A stretch of DNA of 64,000 bases, from NCBI RefSeq assembly GCF_003626645.1, contig NZ_RBAM01000011.1, positions 183,498-247,497 of the forward strand. Reading direction: 5' to 3'. The DNA is from Streptomyces klenkii (GTDB taxonomy: Bacteria > Actinomycetota > Actinomycetes > Streptomycetales > Streptomycetaceae). Shown here piece after piece: positions 45,439-53,776 of this stretch; the stretch's first letter is position 1; the number at the start of each line of letters is the position of its first letter. The notes beneath the pieces were generated by a model. That model did no database searches and was not told the origin of the DNA. It saw only the letters and a list, made by a program, of their open reading frames with translations. A program made the position numbers and the translations under genes.

Positions 45439-46554
45439 CTAGCGGCTCGAAATCAGCTCGTCGTAGACGCTGAGGACGTGCGCGACCGTGTCGTCCTCCG
45501 TGGGCCAGGTCGCCGCCTGGGCGCGCCCGGCCGCGGTGAGCTCGGCGCGGCGGGCGGGGTCGGCCAGCAGGCACGTCACCGCGCCGGCGAGGGCGGCGGG
45601 ATCCCCGTACGGGACGAGGACGGCCGCGGAGCCGACGAGGTCGGGGACGCCGCCGACCGCCGTCGCGACCAGCGGGACGCCCGCGTGCAGCGCCTCCTGG
45701 GCGAGCAGGGAGCGGGCCTCCCAGCGGCTCGGCAGGATCGCGACGTCGGCCGTGGCGAGCAGCGCGGGCACGTCGTCGCGGCGGCCGATCAGGCGGACCG
45801 GGAGGCCCTCGTCCTCGATGCGGCGCTGCAACACCGGGCGTTCGGACCCCTCGCCCGCGACGAGCAGCAGCGGCTCGGGGTCCAGCTCGCGCCACGCGCG
45901 GGCCGCGTCCAGCAGCGGGCCGTGCCCCTGACCGGGCTCCAGGCGGCCGGCGGTGACGAGCAACGGGCGGGCCACCGCGCCCAGTTCGGCGCGGGTCTTG
46001 TCCTTCGGCTCATCCTCGTCGTCCGCGGGCGGGCGCGGGGCGGGCACGGCCGCGGGGGCCAGCCGGGCGTCCCGCGCGCCGCGCGACCGGGCCCGGTCGA
46101 CCAGCTCCGACGTCACCCCGAGGACGACGGCCGCGGCACGGGCCGCGCGCCGCTCCATCAGCCGTACGAAGCGGCCGCGGGCGCCTTCCGCGGGCCGCGT
46201 GGTGTGCCAGGTGACCACCAGGGGGGTGCTGCGGCCGCGCAGCGCGAGGGCCGCGAGGACGGCGGAGCGCAGGCCGTGCGCGTGCACGACGTCGGCGCCG
46301 GTGCCGGCCGCCCGGATGCCGGCCACGGCCAGGGCGTCCGCCCCGGACCACAGCGGGGCGAAGGCCGCGCCCGCGGCCGTGAATCCGTACGCCGCGCCCG
46401 TCGGCTGCGGGGCGCACACCGTGACGCGCACGCCGCGCGCCACCAGGCCGGCCGCCAGCGACCGCACGTGCGCGCCGCTGCCGGCTCCCCCGCTGCCCAG
46501 CACTTGCACCACGTGCAGGGGCGGCCGCCCTTGGGGTGCGGGTGTACTGCTCAC
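45439..46554 (-). CDS. GT4-family glycosyltransferase
   Basis: 371-residue GT-B glycosyltransferase. The N-terminal domain carries V-V-Q-V-L-G-S-G-G-A-G-S-G-A-H-V-R-S-L and the D-V-V-H-A-H-G-L motif. The C-terminal domain has L-L-V-T-A-G-R-L-E-P-G-Q-G and A-I-L-P-S-R-W-E-A-R-S-L-L-A-Q-E-A-L, an E-x7-E variant. Cytoplasmic; donor and acceptor unknown. GTG 46554 follows AGGAG about 10 bases upstream. Together with the adjacent MraY/WecA-like gene on the same strand it suggests a cell-envelope glycan role, perhaps a lipid-linked sugar pathway. Confidence 0.9.
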   Translation of the reverse strand: MSSTPAPQGRPPLHVVQVLGSGGAGSGAHVRSLAAGLVARGVRVTVCAPQPTGAAYGFTAAGAAFAPLWSGADALAVAGIRAAGTGADVVHAHGLRSAVLAALALRGRSTPLVVTWHTTRPAEGARGRFVRLMERRAARAAAVVLGVTSELVDRARSRGARDARLAPAAVPAPRPPADDEDEPKDKTRAELGAVARPLLVTAGRLEPGQGHGPLLDAARAWRELDPEPLLLVAGEGSERPVLQRRIEDEGLPVRLIGRRDDVPALLATADVAILPSRWEARSLLAQEALHAGVPLVATAVGGVPDLVGSAAVLVPYGDPAALAGAVTCLLADPARRAELTAAGRAQAATWPTEDDTVAHVLSVYDELISSR

Positions 46555-46703
46555 GCGGGGAGGGCTCCTGATTCGGTGTCGGCATCGGCATCGTCAGTGG
46601 GCGTACGGCGCAGTGCTGCCGCCCAGGATGCCAGCGCCCGCCGACATCACGGGACCACCGTCTCGCGGGTTGAGCGCCCTACCTCGCCCGCGCATCCGCG
46701 GAT

Positions 46704-47468
46704 TCACTCACATAGGTGATTTCTCGCGTCCATGGCGAGGGCCGCGGCCACCAGTGCGGCGGCGTGCAGGGCGAGCCCGGTACGGCCGTTGCCGGCCACG
46801 ACGGCGAGCCCGAGACCCGCGCCGAGGGCGTGGGCGCCGGTGTCGCCGAGCATGGTCCGCTCGGCGACGTCGTCCGCGATCAGCGCGGCCGCGGCGGCCA
46901 TCGGGGCGGCCGCGACGGGTGCGGAGGCGCGGCGGGCGAGCCCGGGCGCGGCCAGGACCAGCACCGCCCCGGCCGCCCGTCCCGGCCTGACGTCCAGCAG
47001 GTTGACGAGGTGCGCGGACCCCGCGATCACGACCGCGGCCAGTGCCTTGTCGAGCGGCCGCTCCTTGACGACCGCTCCCGCGGCGCAGGCGGCCGCGCCG
47101 ATGCCGATGAGCTTCACGGCGCCGCTGGTGAGATCGCCCTGCCGCAGGGCGCCGAGGTGCGCCCGGAACCCCCGCCGGGGGTCCCCGGCTCCCGCGAAGT
47201 CGTCGTAGGCCCCGCACGCCGCGGCGGCGAGCACGGCCAGGGCTCCGGCAGCCCGGGCACGCGGCGCCGGCCCGGGGACGGCTGCCAGGGCGAGCGCGGT
47301 GCCGGCGGCCGCGGCGGGGCCGGCGTGGAGGTGGACGGTGCGGCCGGCGTGATTGGTGCGCTCCCATGCGGCCGCGCTCGTTCTGCGGCGCCGCGCGCCT
47401 TCATAAACCCCGCGCGCCACAGCCGCCCCGCAGAACGCCGCCTTCCCCACCGCCCTCATCGTGATCAT
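46704..47468 (-). CDS. MraY/WecA-like polyprenyl-phosphate sugar-1-phosphate transferase homologue
   Basis: 254-residue membrane protein, mostly hydrophobic with about seven or eight segments. Three motifs match the MraY/WecA superfamily: A-A-C-G-A-Y-D-D-F-A-G (the D-D motif), A-H-L-V-N-L-L-D-V-R-P-G-R-A, and M-L-G-D-T-G-A-H-A-L-G-A. It is shorter than MraY (about 350 residues) and starts close to the first active-site loop, so it is either a compact member or has lost N-terminal helices. ATG 47468 and ATG 47459 are both possible. The likely role is attaching a sugar phosphate to a polyprenyl carrier, in line with the neighbouring glycosyltransferase. Confidence 0.78.
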   Translation of the reverse strand: MITMRAVGKAAFCGAAVARGVYEGARRRRTSAAAWERTNHAGRTVHLHAGPAAAAGTALALAAVPGPAPRARAAGALAVLAAAACGAYDDFAGAGDPRRGFRAHLGALRQGDLTSGAVKLIGIGAAACAAGAVVKERPLDKALAAVVIAGSAHLVNLLDVRPGRAAGAVLVLAAPGLARRASAPVAAAPMAAAAALIADDVAERTMLGDTGAHALGAGLGLAVVAGNGRTGLALHAAALVAAALAMDARNHLCE

Positions 47469-47775
47469 GGCCCGACCCTACGGCTCAGCGCCGAAGGCGC
47501 TCACCGGCCCCCACGCCCGGCAGGCCCGGCCCCACCAGGGCCCGGCCGAATCACCCCGCCGCAACGGCGATCAGCCACGACACCGCGGCCCGGCGGTGCC
47601 GAACCGGCCCGCGGTGCGGAGCGCCCGCCCACGCCGGTGCTGAACCGGGCCGCGCCGGGCGCGGAACGGCACCGCCGGTCACCGCCGTCGTGGCCGGTCA
47701 CCGTTGCGGCGGGAGTCCGGCGGAATGCTCAGACACCCGCACCGGCACGTGCAGAGCGAACCCCGCGCGGAGCGC
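47469..47775. other. Intergenic region with palindromic repeat
   Basis: 307 bases without a supported gene between recN and the MraY-like gene, almost filled by copy C of the dispersed repeat. Confidence 0.55.
47555..47712. repeat. MITE-like palindromic intergenic element, copy C
   Basis: Imperfect inverted repeat about 158 bases long. Both arms begin CCCGCCGCAACGG when read inwards (left arm from 47555, right arm from 47712 on the opposite strand) and run through C-C-A-C-G-A-C to the C-G-G-C-G-G-T segment. Twenty-three bases of the left arm (47556-47578) are identical to the minus strand of copy B at 11722-11744. No gene inside. Confidence 0.72.
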
Positions 47776-49533
47776 TCACGCACCCCCGCCGGAGGCGCCC
47801 CGGGCCGTGGCGAGGAGTTCTTCCGCGTGGGCGCGGGCCAGTTCGGAGTCCTCCTGGCCCGCCAGCATGCGGGAGAGCTCGCGGATGCGGTCCTCGCCCT
47901 CCATGGCCTGGACGCCGCTGCGCGTCACCGACCCCTCGTGGGTCTTCTCCACCACCAGGTGCCGGTCGGCGAAGGCCGCCACCTGCGGCAGGTGCGTGAC
48001 CACCACGACCTGGGCCGTCCGCGCGAGCCGCGCGAGGCGGCGGCCCACCTCGACGGCCGCCTTGCCGCCGACGCCCGCGTCGACCTCGTCGAAGAGGTAC
48101 GTCGGGACGGGGGCGGAGCCCGCGAAGACGACCTCGACGGCGAGCATGACGCGCGAGAGCTCGCCGCCGGACGCGCCCTTGGCGATGGGCCGGGGCACCG
48201 CCCCGGGGTGGGAGGCGAGGAGGAGCTCGACCTCGTCCGCGCCGTGCGGCCCGTAGGCGACGGCACGGCCACCGACCTCGACGCCGTTCTCCGCCTCCGC
48301 CTCCGCCACCTCGGTCTGCCGGATGGAGAAGCTGACGCGGGCGTGCGGCATGGCCAGCTCGGCGAGCTCCGCGGTGACCGCCTCGGCGAACCGCCCGGCG
48401 GCCTCGGCCCGGGCGTCGCTGAGGGCCTGGGCGAGCCCGCCCAGCTCGGCGCGGAGCGCGTCCCGTTCGGCGGTGAGCTCCTCGATCCGCTCGTCGTCGC
48501 CGTCGAGCTCGCCGAGCCGCGCGGCGCCCCGCTCGGCCCACGCGAGCACTTCGGCGATGTCCGGCCCGTACTTGCGGGTGAGCTGGGTGAGCGCGGCGCG
48601 CCGCTCCTCGACGGCGGCGAGCCGCAGCGGGTCGGCGTCGAGGTCGGAGGCGTATCCGGCGAGCTCCCCGGCGACGTCGGACAGCAGGATGCCGATCTCG
48701 CCGATGCGGTCGGCGAGGGCGGCGAGGGCCGGGTCGTGGGACCGCACGGCCTCCACGGCCCGGTGCGCGCCGGCGACGAGCGTGGCGGCGTCGATGCCCT
48801 CGGGGTCCTCGGGGTTGCCCGCGAGCGTGGCGTGCGCGGCGGTGGCGGCGGAGGCGAGGGACTCGGCGTGCCCGAGCCGCTCGGCCTCGGCGGCGAGCTC
48901 GGCGTCCTCGCCGGGCAGCGGCTCGACGGCGGCGACCTCGTCCAGCCCGAACCGCAGCAGGTCGGCTTCTTGGGCGCGCTCGCGGGCCCGCGTCGTCAGC
49001 TCGGCCAGCTCGGCGGTGACGGCGCGCAGCCGCCGGTAGGCGTCGGCGTACTTGGCGAGGGGCGCGGCCACCGCGTCGCCCGCGTAGCGGTCGAGGGCCT
49101 GCCGCTGCCGCGCGGGCCGCAGCAGCCCCTGCTGGTCGGTCTGGCCGTGGACGGCCACGAGGTCGTCCGCGAGCTCGCCGAGGAGCCCGACGGGCACGCT
49201 GCGCCCGCCGAGATGCGCCCGGGAGCGCCCCTCGGCGGAGAGGGTGCGGCTGATGAGCAGGGTGCCGTCGTCCAGCTCGGCGCCCGCTTCCTCCGCCCGC
49301 AGCGCCACGGGCGAGGCGGGGTCGACGGCGAGCCGCCCCTCGACGACCGCGGACCGGGCCCCCATCCGCACCAGCGCGGGGTCGGCACGCCCGCCGAGCA
49401 GCAGACCGAGGCTGGTCACCACCATGGTCTTGCCCGCGCCGGTCTCGCCGGTCACCGCGGTGAAACCGCGCGACAGCTCGACGACCGCGTCATCAATGAC
49501 GCCCAAGGACCGGATCCGCATCTCCTCCAACAC
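47776..49533 (-). CDS. recN: DNA repair protein RecN
   Basis: SMC-like ATPase of double-strand break repair, 585 residues. The head has M-R-I-R-S-L-G-V-I-D-D-A, the Walker A T-A-V-T-G-E-T-G-A-G-K-T, a central coiled coil (about residues 155-370), then K-G-A-S-G-G-E-L-S-R-V-M-L-A (signature) and P-T-Y-L-F-D-E-V-D-A-G-V-G (Walker B). GTG 49533 (V-L-E-E-M-R-I-R-S) is chosen; TATGGT lies seven bases upstream on the minus strand, consistent with a leaderless start. ATG 49545 four codons earlier is an alternative. Damage-inducible control was not checked, as no clear SOS box was noticed. Confidence 0.96.
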   Translation of the reverse strand: MLEEMRIRSLGVIDDAVVELSRGFTAVTGETGAGKTMVVTSLGLLLGGRADPALVRMGARSAVVEGRLAVDPASPVALRAEEAGAELDDGTLLISRTLSAEGRSRAHLGGRSVPVGLLGELADDLVAVHGQTDQQGLLRPARQRQALDRYAGDAVAAPLAKYADAYRRLRAVTAELAELTTRARERAQEADLLRFGLDEVAAVEPLPGEDAELAAEAERLGHAESLASAATAAHATLAGNPEDPEGIDAATLVAGAHRAVEAVRSHDPALAALADRIGEIGILLSDVAGELAGYASDLDADPLRLAAVEERRAALTQLTRKYGPDIAEVLAWAERGAARLGELDGDDERIEELTAERDALRAELGGLAQALSDARAEAAGRFAEAVTAELAELAMPHARVSFSIRQTEVAEAEAENGVEVGGRAVAYGPHGADEVELLLASHPGAVPRPIAKGASGGELSRVMLAVEVVFAGSAPVPTYLFDEVDAGVGGKAAVEVGRRLARLARTAQVVVVTHLPQVAAFADRHLVVEKTHEGSVTRSGVQAMEGEDRIRELSRMLAGQEDSELARAHAEELLATARGASGGGA

Positions 49534-49701
49534 GGATACGACCATACGAGGTTCCGGGGCCCCCTCGCGACGGCCACCCCCACCGACCCTCCTGGGGGAA
49601 TCCCCACCACCGTTCCGGGTGATCTCTCCATGGCCCCGGGGGACCCCGGCGGAGGAGTCTGATGGCGACCGCAACGCCCCTCCCTGCCCCATGAGGCCGA
49701 T

Positions 49702-51159
49702 ATGCCCGTTCATCCGCGTTCGTCCCGCGCCGCCGCGCTCCTCCTCGCCGCCACGGTCGCCGTGACCACCGCCGCCGGCACGGCGAGCGCGCTCGCCCGC
49801 AGCCCCCGCCCGGCGGCGCCCGCAGCGCTCGACGGCGTGTGGCGCATGGACGGTTACGGCACGCTCGCCGTCGTCGAGGACGGCGGCCGCCGGCTGCGGA
49901 CGTACGAGACCACGCGGGTGAGCTGCCTGCCCGGCGCCCTCACCGCCGCCCGTACGGACGCCTCCGGCCCCTTCCGGCAGGAGGGCGAGCCCGCCGTCAC
50001 GGTGACCCCGCAGGACCGCGGCACGGCGCGGCTGGCCTTCGCCGACAACGTGGGCCACCGCACACTGCACCGCGTCCCTGCCCTGCCGTCCGGCTGCCGG
50101 AACGCCCCCGCCCCGGACCCGGCCGCGGACCCGCGGACGGTCTTCGACACGTTCTGGCAGACCTACGCCGAGAACTATCCGTTCTTCGCCGCCCGGCACG
50201 TCGATTGGAACGCCGTCCGCGACCGCTACCGCCCCCGGATCACCACCGGCACCGGCAAGGCCGAACTGTTCGGCATCCTGTCGGACATGATCCGGCCGCT
50301 GTACGACGGCCACACCGGCCTGGTCGACCCGGCCGACCCCGCCGGCTACTTCTCGGGCCACCGCCAGGACACCGTCATCCCCGACGCGACGGCGCGGGCC
50401 CGGATCGACGAGGCCGTCGCCGAGAGCGTCACGAAGGCGGGCGCCGGCACGCAGCGCTCCTGGGCCGGCGGGAAGATCACGTACGCCGGTCTCCCCGGCC
50501 GGACCGGCTTCCTCCGCATCACCCTGTTCCAGGGGTACGGGGAGAGCGGCGACTTCGAGGCCGACAGGACCGCGCTGCGCACCGCCCTCGACGAGGTCTT
50601 CACCGCCGCCCGCACGACCGGCCCGGACGCCCTGCGCGGCCTCGTCCTCGACCTGCGCCTCAACGGCGGGGGCTCGGACCGCCTCGCCCTGGACGTGGCC
50701 GAGCGGCTGACCGCCCGGCCGTACACGGCCTACCTCAAGCACGCGCGCGACGACGCCCGAGGCCCGCGCGCGTTCACCCCGGCCGAACCGGTACGGGTCA
50801 CCCCGCACCGCGGCCCGGTCTACACCGGTCCCCTCGCCGTCCTCACCGGCCGGCTCACCATGAGCGCGGGCGAGACGCTCACGCAGGCGCTGATGCAGCG
50901 CGGCCCGAAGCCCACGCTCATCGGCGAGAACACGCAGGGCCTGTTCTCGGACCGGCTCATGCGCACCCTGCCGAACGGCTGGCAGTTCTGGCTCCCGAAC
51001 GAGGAATTCCTGAGCGCGCGGGACGGCAGGACGACGTACGACGGCACGGGCATCGCCCCGGACGCCCGCACGAGCGTCTTCACGGAGGAAGACCTCACGA
51101 AGCACCGTGACCCGGCGCTGGCGAGGGCTTTGGAGGTGCTGCGGGGCGCAGGCCACTGA
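49702..51159 (+). CDS. Secreted S41 family peptidase
   Basis: Secreted C-terminal-processing-type serine peptidase, 485 residues. A signal peptide (residues 1-32, R-S-S-R-A-A-A-L-L-L-A-A then A-S-A-L-A) is followed by an N-terminal domain without a clear PDZ. The S41 core has G-L-V-L-D-L-R-L-N-G-G-G-S-D and the nucleophile region R-L-T-M-S-A-G-E-T-L-T-Q-A-L, where Ser is the expected nucleophile. The C-terminal G-I-A-P-D segment is also typical. GAGG five bases before ATG 49702 fixes the start. It is divergent from recN and convergent with the NAD kinase gene. Confidence 0.9.
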   Translation: MPVHPRSSRAAALLLAATVAVTTAAGTASALARSPRPAAPAALDGVWRMDGYGTLAVVEDGGRRLRTYETTRVSCLPGALTAARTDASGPFRQEGEPAVTVTPQDRGTARLAFADNVGHRTLHRVPALPSGCRNAPAPDPAADPRTVFDTFWQTYAENYPFFAARHVDWNAVRDRYRPRITTGTGKAELFGILSDMIRPLYDGHTGLVDPADPAGYFSGHRQDTVIPDATARARIDEAVAESVTKAGAGTQRSWAGGKITYAGLPGRTGFLRITLFQGYGESGDFEADRTALRTALDEVFTAARTTGPDALRGLVLDLRLNGGGSDRLALDVAERLTARPYTAYLKHARDDARGPRAFTPAEPVRVTPHRGPVYTGPLAVLTGRLTMSAGETLTQALMQRGPKPTLIGENTQGLFSDRLMRTLPNGWQFWLPNEEFLSARDGRTTYDGTGIAPDARTSVFTEEDLTKHRDPALARALEVLRGAGH

Positions 51160-51177
51160 CCGGCACCCCGCCGCGCA

Positions 51178-52149
51178 TCAGTGGGGCGCGCCCCGCCACC
51201 CCGCCACCGGCAGCGCGAACTTCGCCACCAGCCGGTCCGTGAAGGACGCGTGGTGCAAGCGCGCCAAGCGCACGGGCACCGCCCCGCGCCGCACCTCCAC
51301 CCGCGCCCCCGCCGGCAGCTCCACCGTCCGGCGGCCGTCGCACCACAGGACCCCGTTCGGGGTCTGCGGCTGGACCTCCACGGCCAGCACCGAGTCGGGG
51401 GCCGTCACCAGCGGCTTGGCGAACAGCGCGTGGGCGCTGATCGGGACCATCAGCAGGGCCTCGACCTCGGGCCAGACCACGGGCCCGCCGGCCGAGAAGG
51501 CGTACGCGGTGGAGCCGGTGGGCGTGGCGCACACGACGCCGTCGCCGCCGAAGCGGGACACCGGGCGCCCGTCGACCTCGGTGACGACCTCCAGGAGGCG
51601 TTCCCGCGCGGCCTTCTCCACGGACGCCTCGTTGAGCGCCCAGTCGGTGTGCACGACGTGCCCGTCGGTCAGGACGGCGACGTCGAGCGTCATGCGCTCC
51701 TCGACCTCGTAGGCCCGGGTGACGACCCGGTCCACGACCTTGTCGAGGTCGTCCCGCTCGGCCTCGGCGAGGAAGCCGACGCGGCCGAGGTTGACGCCGA
51801 GCATCGGCACCCCGGAGCGGCGCGCGAACTCGGCGCCGCGCAGCAGCGTGCCGTCGCCGCCGAGGACGACGAGGAGTTCGCAGCCCTCCAGGACGTCCGG
51901 CCGGCCCGGGCCGGCCTCGACCAGCTCGACCTCGGACGGCAGCGGCAGGTCGGCCGCCTCCTCGGCGAGGACCCGTACGCCGATCCCGCACCGCAGCAGC
52001 CCTTGGACCACGAGTTCGGCGCTGCGGATGGCCGCCGGGCGGCCCGTGTGCGCGAGCAGGAACACGGTGCGGCCGCCCTCGGCAGCCGCCTCCCGCTCCC
52101 CCGCCCCTGTTGCTGTTGTCGCCTGTGATGCTGCTTGTGAAGTCGTCAA
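51178..52149 (-). CDS. nadK: NAD kinase
   Basis: Phosphorylates NAD+ to NADP+, 323 residues. The GGDGT motif (V-V-L-G-G-D-G-T-L-L-R-G) binds the diphosphate. A-L-N-E-A-S-V-E-K and A-T-P-T-G-S-T-A-Y-A-F-S-A-G-G-P-V-V are the other family signatures. A 25-residue Ala/Thr-rich N-terminus is variable. TTG 52149 overlaps the tlyA stop (TTGA at 52146-52149) and has GGAGGG six bases upstream. The order tlyA-nadK-recN is common in actinobacteria; here a secreted peptidase gene on the other strand separates nadK from recN. Confidence 0.96.
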   Translation of the reverse strand: MTTSQAASQATTATGAGEREAAAEGGRTVFLLAHTGRPAAIRSAELVVQGLLRCGIGVRVLAEEAADLPLPSEVELVEAGPGRPDVLEGCELLVVLGGDGTLLRGAEFARRSGVPMLGVNLGRVGFLAEAERDDLDKVVDRVVTRAYEVEERMTLDVAVLTDGHVVHTDWALNEASVEKAARERLLEVVTEVDGRPVSRFGGDGVVCATPTGSTAYAFSAGGPVVWPEVEALLMVPISAHALFAKPLVTAPDSVLAVEVQPQTPNGVLWCDGRRTVELPAGARVEVRRGAVPVRLARLHHASFTDRLVAKFALPVAGWRGAPH

Positions 52150-52967
52150 CGCGGCCCCTCCGCCACTGCACGGTCAACGTCCGCCGGGTCCAGTTCGGGC
52201 GCTCCGGCTCGCAGCCACAGAAAGTACTCGACGTTGCCGGAGGGGCCGGGCAGCGGGCTGGCGGTCACGCCGAGCACGCCCAGCCCCAGCTCGGCGGCGC
52301 GGGCGGCGACGCCGCGCACGGCCTCGGCCCGCAGCTGGGTGCTGCGCACGACGCCGCCGCTGCCGAGCCGCTCCTTGCCGACCTCGAACTGCGGCTTGAC
52401 CATGAGCACCAGGTCGGCGCCGGGCGCGGCGCAGCGCACGAGCGCGGGCAGCACGAGGCCGAGCGGGATGAAGGACAGGTCGCCGACGATCAGGTCGACG
52501 GGGATGTCGTCGATCTGCTCCAGCGTGAGCTCGCGGACGTTGGTGCGGTCCTTCACGGTGACCCGCTCGTCGCTCTGGAGCGACCACGCGAGCTGGCCGT
52601 AGCCGACGTCGGCGGCGACGACGTGCGCGGCGCCGGCGCGCAGCAGGACGTCGGTGAACCCGCCGGTGGACGCGCCCGCGTCGAGGGCGCGGCGGCCCTC
52701 GACCTTCAGCCCGCGCGGCACGAAGGCGGCGAGCGCGCCGGCCAGCTTGTGACCGCCGCGGGAGACGTAGTCCGGGTCGGTCTCGTCCTGGGTGACGACG
52801 ATGGCGGCGCTGAGCTCGACCTGGGTGGCCGCCTTGGTCGCGACGGCGCCGCCGACGGTCACCCGGCCCGCCGCGATGAGCTGGCTCGCGTGCTCGCGGG
52901 AGCGGGCGAGTTTACGGCGCACGAGCTCGGCGTCGAGTCGGCTGCGTCGCGGGCGGGTCACTGCCAC
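52146..52967 (-). CDS. tlyA: TlyA family rRNA methyltransferase
   Basis: 2'-O-methyltransferase of the TlyA family, 273 residues; the mycobacterial enzyme methylates 16S and 23S rRNA and its loss gives capreomycin resistance. An S4-like RNA-binding domain occupies residues 1-60 (R-L-D-A-E-L-V-R-R-K-L-A-R-S-R-E). The SAM-binding motif is A-L-D-A-G-A-S-T-G-G-F-T-D, and the downstream D-L-S-F-I and L-V-M-V-K-P-Q-F-E segments are conserved. GTG 52967 has GGAG about 11 bases upstream. It is co-translated with nadK. Confidence 0.95.
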   Translation of the reverse strand: MAVTRPRRSRLDAELVRRKLARSREHASQLIAAGRVTVGGAVATKAATQVELSAAIVVTQDETDPDYVSRGGHKLAGALAAFVPRGLKVEGRRALDAGASTGGFTDVLLRAGAAHVVAADVGYGQLAWSLQSDERVTVKDRTNVRELTLEQIDDIPVDLIVGDLSFIPLGLVLPALVRCAAPGADLVLMVKPQFEVGKERLGSGGVVRSTQLRAEAVRGVAARAAELGLGVLGVTASPLPGPSGNVEYFLWLRAGAPELDPADVDRAVAEGPR

Positions 52968-52974
52968 GGGTGGT

Positions 52975-53307
52975 TCAGCTCCTGTTGTCGTACGAAGCGG
53001 GTGCGCCCGGGGCGGCGGGTGCCCCGGACGGGCCGGGAACCCGGTCGAGCGCGCTCAGCGCGTCCCGCAGGCCCCGGTGTACATCCTCGTACACCTCCAG
53101 GTGGCCGCTCACGGCGAGGTGGTCGGCGTCGGCCAGCCGGTCGAGCCGTGCGTCGACGGCGGGGTCGCCGGCCGGGGTGCGGGCGACGCCGAGCGGCCGC
53201 GGCCCGGGCTCGGCCGCCCCGTCGCCGGCCTCGCTCGGCTCCGGGTCCGCGGAAGTCACCGGACCCGCAGGAGTCACCGGACCCGCGGGAGTCATCGCAT
53301 CGCTCAT
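52975..53307 (-). CDS. Small conserved hypothetical protein upstream of tlyA
   Basis: 110-residue protein with a Pro/Ala/Gly-rich first 40 residues and a short helical C-terminal region (V-D-A-R-L-D-R-L-A-D-A-D-H-L-A-V-S-G-H-L-E-V-Y-E-D-V-H). Small proteins of this type occur immediately upstream of tlyA in Streptomyces, as far as I recall; no function is known. ATG 53307 has no ribosome binding site, but TAGCGT lies seven bases upstream on the minus strand, matching a leaderless promoter. It ends 7 bases before the tlyA start and is probably in its operon. Confidence 0.75.
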   Translation of the reverse strand: MSDAMTPAGPVTPAGPVTSADPEPSEAGDGAAEPGPRPLGVARTPAGDPAVDARLDRLADADHLAVSGHLEVYEDVHRGLRDALSALDRVPGPSGAPAAPGAPASYDNRS

Positions 53308-53375
53308 GGCCCCGACGCTACCCCGGAACGGCGCCTCTGCGGCGTACGCGGCCTGCTGCGGTACCGTCCCTGGTG

Positions 53376-53723
53376 ATGGCGACGATCGAGGAGTGCCGCG
53401 CCGCACTCGACAGACTGGCGGAGAGCCTCGCGGGGGCGAAGGGCGAGCTCCGTGACGCCGCCGCGCCCGACCGCTCGCTCAGCTGCCACATCACCGATCT
53501 CGACGTGACGTTCAGCGGGCACCTCGTGGGCGGGCACATCCAGGACGTGGAGCGGCGGGCGGGCACGCCCGAGCGGCGGGCGGAGATCGCGCTGACGATG
53601 TCGGGCGACGACCTGGTGGCCCTGGTGGACGGGCGGCTGAACTTCGCGAAGGCGTGGGCCGCCGGCCGGGTCAGGGTCCAGGCGAGCCTGCGCGACGTCC
53701 TGCGGCTGCGGTCGCTGCTGTAG
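53376..53723 (+). CDS. SCP2 sterol-binding-like small protein
   Basis: 115-residue protein resembling the SCP2 sterol-carrier fold. An N-terminal helix (I-E-E-C-R-A-A-L-D-R-L-A) is followed by strands and the C-terminal E-I-A-L-T-M-S-G-D-D-L-V-A-L-V-D-G-R-L-N-F-A-K-A-W-A-A-G-R-V, which is the SCP2-type lipid pocket and final helix. It probably binds a hydrophobic ligand; the ligand is unknown. ATG 53376 lacks a ribosome binding site but TACCGT lies eight bases upstream, indicating a leaderless transcript. It is divergent from the small hypothetical gene. Confidence 0.85.
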   Translation: MATIEECRAALDRLAESLAGAKGELRDAAAPDRSLSCHITDLDVTFSGHLVGGHIQDVERRAGTPERRAEIALTMSGDDLVALVDGRLNFAKAWAAGRVRVQASLRDVLRLRSLL

Positions 53724-53776
53724 CTCATCCGGCTCCTGCACCCGTAGCTCCTACAGCGCTCCCGTACCCATAGTTC

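Noticed and set aside
47776..51156. Open frame of 1,126 codons through recN and antisense to the S41 peptidase
   Set aside because: The upstream half is antisense to a secreted peptidase with a clear signal sequence; recN begins at 49533.
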